The position numbers were made by a program, and so were the translations under genes. Positions 59,201 through 64,000 of a stretch of 64,000 nt of DNA are shown here, piece after piece. The notes under the pieces are model-generated. The model saw only the letters and a list, made by a program, of their open reading frames with translations. It was not told the origin of the DNA and ran no database searches. The stretch comes from Haliotis asinina (lineage: Eukaryota; Mollusca; Gastropoda; Lepetellida; Haliotidae), in the NCBI RefSeq assembly GCF_037392515.1, contig NC_090291.1, positions 42,153,001 through 42,217,000 on the forward strand, in the 5' to 3' direction. How positions within the stretch are numbered: the first letter of the stretch is position 1; the number at the start of each line of letters is the position of its first letter.

Positions 59201-60995
59201 CTCCTTCATCTACAACTGATGAAAACAATCATCTATCTATTATGGTATGGCGGATTGGAATGTATAAGAAATCTGTTTTTAGACATGTGATATATTGTTG
59301 AATAGACATAACAAGAAAATTTCATGGTTACAATGGTTACACTACAACTTGTTGAAGTTCATATTTCTTACTGATTTCCATGTTGGCGTAATGATAAAAC
59401 TTAAAAAAACTTCAGTGTATGTATGATCAGACATCTTAATAGCCTTGTACAGGAATCCAGTTAAACAATAATTCAGCGGACATTTTGTAACCATGTGTTG
59501 AAAAATCCAGTTGGTACCCCAAAACCATATAGGGTCAGATATTAATGGATTATTTACCAAGGCAGCAAATCTAAACTCATTCTATCTCTTTTCTAAGGAT
59601 CCAAACACCCTTTAATACACTCCTGAATTGTGTGCATATTTATCAAGTCTTCCCTGTATCCTTGACTACCAAAAGATGCTAAGCAAAAATTAACTTTAGC
59701 ACGTAAAGTGTCAAACACTTCAGTTCCAATATATTGCAAATTTATGCAATGTATTACAATATCTTCTGTGGGCTATTACACTGCAATAATAACAACACTG
59801 CTTTTAACCATTTGCCAGGAAGAAATATGAGTAACCTTCTGTGTAATTTGAAAACCTGTCTAGCAAGCAACCAATCAAACTTAAATACTACTGAAGAAAG
59901 AACCAATAGATTATGGACATACTTTTTCATTCAGATGACTGAAATCTGTGTAACGGCGGAAGACAAACCAGGATTCATGATCAGACTTTTCAACCTGTAT
60001 CTTGTAGACCTACAAAGGTAAACATGGTAAAATGATTATCCTATCTTGCTTACTAGATATTTGAACAAACATGTTTCATATGTACTAACACTGTTGAATA
60101 ATACTGGTAATGTAGCTAATACTGATGAGTAATACTGGTGATGTAACTAATACTGTTGAATAATACTGGTGATTTAGCTAATACTGAAGAATAATACTGG
60201 TGATGTAGCTAATAGTGATGAAGAATACTGGTGATGGAGCAAATACTGCTGATTAACACCATCTTACATAACATTCAGCAACATTCCAGCAATATCACAC
60301 CAGATGACACCAGAAATGGGCTTCACACATTGTAACTGTAAAGGGAATTAAACGGGAGTCTTTGGCACAATCAACAAACAAATGCCTTAATGACTTAGGT
60401 AGCCCAAGGCTCAAAAGATTATCTGGAGCTCTGACTTTCTTTCCTTTCATTTTCTCAAGTTACTCACAGTGAACTTGGCTCTCTCCTCCATGACCTCATA
60501 CCCTAGGATGGGCACCCTAATGTCTTCTGGGTATAGTGTCTCTGGTTCTGCCTCTACTCGAATCTCAGGAATAGTACTTGGGTCAACACGGCAGGTCTGC
60601 TTCAACACCCGGTGTTCCGGACGAGGTGGTGACATTGCTGGGGATGAACCTTCAGATGTGTCCAGCAGCGTTGGTGAGCCTGGAGGGTCACTACATTCTT
60701 CGAAACTCAAGGTTGTGTTCACATCATCATCCCCGTCTCCAACACTGATGGTAGATATGGCCGACGGCGCTTCAGAAGGTTTCAGGGAGGCATAGTTTGT
60801 CATGGACATGTCGAGACTCGACGGTTTGGGCACGGTCCGTCCTGGCGTGGAGGTCTTGTGATCATGAACCAGAAAGGAGGACTTCCGATCAAACTGAACC
60901 GATAACACTGCGGTTCCGTCGTTGTGGAAACTTTCAGTAGCACTGATTCCAACACTTCCACTGTCCAGGTTGCTAAGGTTACCTGAGGAATTCAT
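53119..60995 (-). CDS. SNX16: Sorting nexin 16, complete coding region, 7 exons, 412 aa
   Basis: This PX-domain protein binds PI3P on early and late endosomes and helps sort receptors. Exons on minus: 60468-60995, 59923-60009, 59006-59154, 58472-58541, 57724-57860, 53885-54022, 53119-53248. They sum to 1239 nt including TAG, all phases agreeing. Residues 1-160 are Ser/Thr/Pro-rich and poorly conserved. The PX domain runs from about 163 ([15 protein letters not shown]) to 275. It contains [17 protein letters not shown] (phosphoinositide-binding Arg), [15 protein letters not shown] (polyproline loop) and [35 protein letters not shown], the SNX16 signature, follows, then a coiled coil (about 279-325) and an acidic tail. 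It is longer than human SNX16 (344 aa), mainly at the N-terminus. Confidence 0.93.
53331..53545 (-). repeat. SINE family B
   Basis: GTGAGTGAGTAAGTTTAGTTTTATGCCACACTCAGCAATATTCCAGCTATATGATAGC, CAGACAATCAAGTGATCAGTAGCATAAGCATCC, CAAATCTGACCACTCG and AGCAGGGGTTCCTGAAGATC. Confidence 0.82.
53885..54022 (-). CDS. SNX16: SNX16 coding exon 6
   Basis: It encodes [20 protein letters not shown] then [15 protein letters not shown], an acidic segment after the coiled coil. Acceptor TTTTCTGCAG, donor GTATGG. Confidence 0.82.
54092..54455. repeat. Head-to-head pair of family B SINEs
   Basis: About 54095-54210 is minus-oriented (CATACTCAGCAATATTCCATATATGATGGCAGTCTG...GTCTGGACCAGACAAACCAGTGATGGACATCATGAGCATTGAT). 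About 54258-54455 is plus-oriented (CAGAACCCAATGCTTGTCATAAGG...GATTGATGCTCATGCTGTTGATCACTGGACTGTCTAGTCCAGATT...CTGAGTGCTGC). Their shared parts can pair. Confidence 0.78.
55535..56612. repeat. 25-bp degenerate minisatellite, about 40 copies
   Basis: The unit CACTGAGGATCCAAACTCCACCAGC recurs with frequent changes; alternating GGATCC / GGGTCC and a TCTGACACTGAGG variant suggest sub-families. It lies in SNX16 intron 5. The 167-aa and similar Trp-rich minus-strand frames over it are repeat by-products. Confidence 0.93.
57724..57860 (-). CDS. SNX16: SNX16 coding exon 5, coiled coil
   Basis: It encodes [20 protein letters not shown], then [20 protein letters not shown] and LSKRL with heptad-like Leu spacing. 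It matches the human AFCETLEETNYRLQKELLEK region. Acceptor ATCTTTCAG, donor GTAGGT. Confidence 0.93.
58020..58125. repeat. Dispersed repeat, inverse relative of 34838-34925
   Basis: It reads TAAAAGCCACTTGCCACAGGGCAAATGACTTCAAGAAAGTGACTTGTCCTGACCAATATTCCACTTGCCCTGATTTTACGACACAAT. Confidence 0.65.
58128..58450. repeat. Adjacent degraded SINE copies in SNX16 intron 4
   Basis: 58128-58255 is a minus-oriented family A remnant (TTTCAGTAATATTCCAGCAATATTATGGCAGGGGACACC...TTGTACCCATGTGGAGAATTAAAACGGGTCTTCAGC). 58275-58450 is a poorly preserved plus-oriented family B relative (TTGGTCTCTGATCTTCAGCGAGCCATC...CAGTGCTCATGCTG). Confidence 0.6.
58472..58541 (-). CDS. SNX16: SNX16 coding exon 4
   Basis: It encodes [20 protein letters not shown] then ESR, the hallmark end of the SNX16 PX domain. 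Acceptor TTGCAG, donor GTAAGT. Confidence 0.94.
58625..58744 (-). repeat. SINE family A, degraded
   Basis: AATTCCAGCAGAAATGGGCCTGACACACTGTAC and GCTTTAACCACTTGGCTACCCTACCAGCCC remain; the B-box region is lost. Confidence 0.55.
59006..59154 (-). CDS. SNX16: SNX16 coding exon 3, PX core
   Basis: It encodes [20 protein letters not shown], then [20 protein letters not shown] and VTGHSEICN. It contains the polyproline loop and the following PX helix. Acceptor ATTTAG, donor GTTGGT. Confidence 0.95.
59923..60009 (-). CDS. SNX16: SNX16 coding exon 2, PX phosphoinositide site
   Basis: The exon has 29 codons, [20 protein letters not shown] then TDFSHLNEK. The RRYTDF motif holds the Arg that binds the 3-phosphate. 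Acceptor CCTTTGTAG, donor GTATGT, phase 0 at both ends. Confidence 0.95.
60085..60250. repeat. Tandem repeat, about 34-bp unit, about 5 copies
   Basis: CTAATACTGTTGAATAATACTGGTGATGTAG recurs with single-base changes in SNX16 intron 1. Confidence 0.9.
60258..60405 (-). repeat. SINE family A, in SNX16 intron 1
   Basis: CAGCAACATTCCAGCAATATCACACC, GACACCAGAAATGGGCTTCACACATTGTAAC and AAATGCCTTAATGACTTAGGTAGCCC. Confidence 0.72.
60468..60995 (-). CDS. SNX16: SNX16 coding exon 1 with start codon
   Basis: The exon has 176 codons, starting [20 protein letters not shown]. It is Ser/Thr/Pro-rich with an acidic patch (GDGDDDVN), ends [15 protein letters not shown] in phase 0, donor GTGAGT. A possible acceptor (GATCTCTCAG) ending at base 61037 suggests an upstream non-coding exon. 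Confidence 0.9.
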
Positions 60996-61817
60996 CTTGA
61001 TGCCGTGATGATCACAACTTAGTGTATATGCAGCCTCTGAGAGATCAACAGAATGGAGTCTGTCTTGGCTAGACGCATATTAACTTCTTCTTTTCAAGCT
61101 TGGACAGTTGAATCATGTTCTGAAAAATATAAAACAATCACGTTAAGAGAGTTCAAAAGGGTAAAATATTTTGTCACTGCAGGTTTTGATTCAATGTACC
61201 ACAAGAACAACTTCATTTTAGACAATGCATCCAATCACTGATGTGGCCTTTGAAAATCATTCTAGTTTGTAGGTGATAGATTGTGTTGAGGATAATGAAA
61301 ATGATCATTGTCAGTCGCTAGTACTAGTCCTGGGTACCATTTTATTGCTGCTGTTGCGACAAAGTTTCACTATTTGATAAAACAATGGAACAAGCACAAT
61401 GCAAAGGACCTTTCCAACTGAGCCTACATCTTTCAGCATTGTTAAACAAGATCAATTGTTAAAAAATCCTGAGTGGCCTTGTACAAAAGAATCTTAGCAT
61501 TAAGATAGTTGTAAGTCTATGTTGATGACCTTGGTGCTAAGGTTGTCGAACACAATGTACACCCTGATCAATAAACTGACCCTGACATTGATAGCTCTGT
61601 TAATGTAATTGATTTAAAAATTCAATATACCACCCACTTACAGAACACATATGAAAATCAGAATTTCTCTGAACTCATACAATGAAAATAGAGCATTTAC
61701 AAAATTGAAACAAAATGTTATTCAGAATTTTAATGGAAAGACTGACTTCATTACCAAACTTACTACCAAGGATTGATCAATCTTCTGTCAGCATGACATG
61801 ACAAATTTGGAGCGTGA

Positions 61818-61972
61818 AGAGTGCGTTTACTTTAACATCACTTTTAGCAATCCTCCAAGAATTTCATGGCAGCGGACACCAAAAATGGACACACTGTACC
61901 CATGCGGGCAATAGAATCTGGTTCTTGGCATCACAAGCAACTGTTTTATTACTACGCTATTGCACTGTTACC
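61818..61972 (-). repeat. SINE family A, degraded
   Basis: AGAGTGCGTTTACTTTAACATCACTTTTAGCAATCCTCC, CAGCGGACACCAAAAATGG, CACTGTACCCATGCGGGCAATAGAATCTGGTTCTTGGCATCACAAGC. Confidence 0.7.
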
Positions 61973-61992
61973 TGTTGACCTGATTCAGTTAA

Positions 61993-62260
61993 GTGAGTGA
62001 GTTTAGTCTTCCGCAACACTCGGCAATATCCCAGCTATATGACTGCGGTCTTTACATATCTGAGTCTGGCCCAGACAATCCAGTGATCAACAGCATGAGC
62101 ATTGATCTGCGCAACTGGGAACCAATGACAGGTGTCAACCAAGTCAGAGAACCTGACCACCCAATCCTGTTAGTTGGCTCTTACGAAAAGCATAGTTGTC
62201 TTTTATGGCAAGCATGGGTTGCTGAAGGCCTATTATACCCAGACCTTCACAGGTCAATAC
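61993..62260 (-). repeat. SINE family B, near full length
   Basis: GTGAGTGAGTTTAGTCTTCCGCAACACTCGGCAATATCCCAGCTATATGAC, GTCTGGCCCAGACAATCCAGTGATCAACAGCATGAGCATTGATCTGCGCAACTGGGAACC, GTCAACCAAGTCAGAGAACCTGACCACCCAATCCTGTTAGT, GGCAAGCATGGGTTGCTGAAGGCCTA. It has a 20-30 bp duplicated or inserted piece near 62190-62210. Confidence 0.87.
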
Positions 62261-64000
62261 GATTCTGAACAAGAGGTCAAAATACAACAGGATCACACTG
62301 ACATGAGCTTTTCTAAAATTAATTTAAATGTGACGCTTTTTACACACCTGTTACCATGATTACTACATTGACAGTATTTTCATCACATTGATTCCATTTC
62401 AAAAGCTAAAAAGCTATGATAAATTTAATATGACATCATCTACTAGTATGTTAGTCTTGGACGGGAGTCAGTATTCTGAGACAAATGAAAGTCTGAAAAT
62501 CTTGTTACTCTGCATAAATAAATAATCCAAAATGAACTGCAAAGACTAATCAAATTTAACCAATGTTGCCTTATAACATTTGAGTGGCATTTAGAAGTTG
62601 ATGTTGTGAACAATGGGAAGTGTTCAAAGGACATGCAACTTCTGTATTAATAATATGAGCGATGTTTGGTGTAGCTTCTAACACAGTTATCAAGCACGAA
62701 ATGTCTCTTGTATCAATAATAAAGAACTTGTATATCCACAGAATTCTTGCACTGTTCAATTCTAATAGTGATTTACAATAAAACGTAATTTAAGGCAGGT
62801 AACAAGAGGCATATCAGACATGACAAAAGAAGACATTCAACATCTAGCAAATAAACTATCTCGTTTTTACCCAGGGAGTACATAGTCTTCACATGGACTT
62901 GTTTTACCACTTGGCCAGTACAGATGTGCACTTCATTCTGTATCTAAATCCTTAACCTTGCCAGCTATACTGCTGTACTAACACTTGCTTGATAAGCATA
63001 CTAATATCTGTACTGGTAAGTGTGGACATCCACGTTCCTTCCATACAATGCCTAAACTTCATGCTCAAAACTGAATATATGGAAAATATCCAGACTGGTT
63101 AATTACTGCTGAGACAGCAAAAATGTTTACCTTTTGTCAGTTGTCAGTAGCAATCAACAAAGTACGTCCAGCTTTCTTAACAGTCTTTAAATCAATTAGT
63201 CACACTACTGTAGATCCAGGCCTTGTTGTTATATAGAACAGGACTAAATTAAGTGTTAATTAATGAAGCAGACAGATGCTTGTGTGTTGCTGTCGAACCG
63301 ATACTTTCAGAAAAACAAACACAACAGAGTAGTTTGTGTATACACCAGATTAGTAAGACCCACAGAAACGAACTGTTACAACAACACCCCCTTAGTACTC
63401 AAGGCTTTCTCCAAGCCTGTCATACCCTTGAAACAACAAAGGCAATGACTGACTTGCTGTCAAGTTAGTTTCACGTACTTTATATTTGTACATACCATGC
63501 CTACTGACATTGAAGACTTAGAAAAACACCAACAGGCTTTGTTTGGATAGTTTGTGCTTTATGGACACAACTATCTGCTGCACCAGATTTACTCCAGCCA
63601 CTGACAACAGTCAAATATGCCTCCACAAAATCTTGATTTAAACAGTTAATTTTCCAATAAAAGTAACTATATTGGTAAACAAGCATAACCTTATATGAAT
63701 ACCGCTCCATGATATAATGGAAGGAAGAGAAAACGTCTTGATGAATGTAGAATGTGAATAATATATAAATGTTGCAAAAACAACATATTTTGCCAATTAT
63801 TGTTAAAAGAGTATATGACATACAAACAAATTATTTTGGATCAAGTTTGCCTCTCAAATTTTATAAATGAGTGCACTGAAATTAGTTGTTTGTTCACTAC
63901 TGAGGAGCAGTTTTGGTTTCTAAACAAAACTGTTTATACGTCAAACCCAAACAAAAATACACAATTTGACATGTACAGTTGCAAAGTGTACATGAAAAGA

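Larger units (their letters stand above)
60996..64000. other. SNX16 upstream flank
   Basis: It probably holds SNX16 5' UTR and promoter sequence, but no transcription start can be fixed. Two SINEs are listed separately. The rest, including 62280-64000, is AT-rich with no exon I can support. Confidence 0.5.

Overview
This is a eukaryotic nuclear window, AT-rich and intron-rich, almost certainly from a gastropod mollusc and most likely an abalone (Haliotis). That is inferred from two abundant short retroposon families ending in ACTC repeats (an AGCTGGAATATTGCT...GCGGCGTAAAAC tail), from intron sizes and from the divergence of the proteins. It holds three ordinary protein-coding genes, reconstructed here exon by exon with consistent splice phases, in a background of repeats. 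Most long open frames are by-products of tandem repeats.

Layout. (1) 493-29688, minus strand: 5' part of an OTUD6B-type deubiquitinase, five coding exons. The fifth is a 20-nt microexon carrying the OTU catalytic Asp-Gly-x and the first two bases of the catalytic Cys codon; the rest of the OTU domain lies beyond the left edge. Intron 3 is about 24.9 kb. It contains a Penelope-like endonuclease fragment between 180-bp inverted arms (each with a hammerhead-ribozyme-like motif), a pogo/Tigger-type MITE, a dead Tc1 transposase and a 5.2-kb array of about 111 copies of a 47-bp satellite. (2) 29689-29842: a 154-bp divergent promoter with ETS-like sites. (3) 29843-41902, plus strand: a complete RABGGTA (Rab geranylgeranyltransferase alpha subunit) gene, 13 coding exons and 557 aa. 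Two of its introns look U12-type: one AT-AC, one GT-AG. (4) 41903-53118: 11 kb between two convergent genes, with UTRs of unknown extent and repeats. (5) 53119-60995, minus strand: a complete SNX16 (sorting nexin 16) coding region, 7 exons and 412 aa. (6) 60996-64000: SNX16 upstream region with SINEs.

How the genes relate: RABGGTA prenylates Rab GTPases and SNX16 is a PI3P-binding endosomal sorting protein, so both belong to membrane traffic. OTUD6B removes ubiquitin. Nothing suggests an operon; only OTUD6B and RABGGTA share a promoter region. All gene names rest on protein similarity recognised by eye, and no database search was run.
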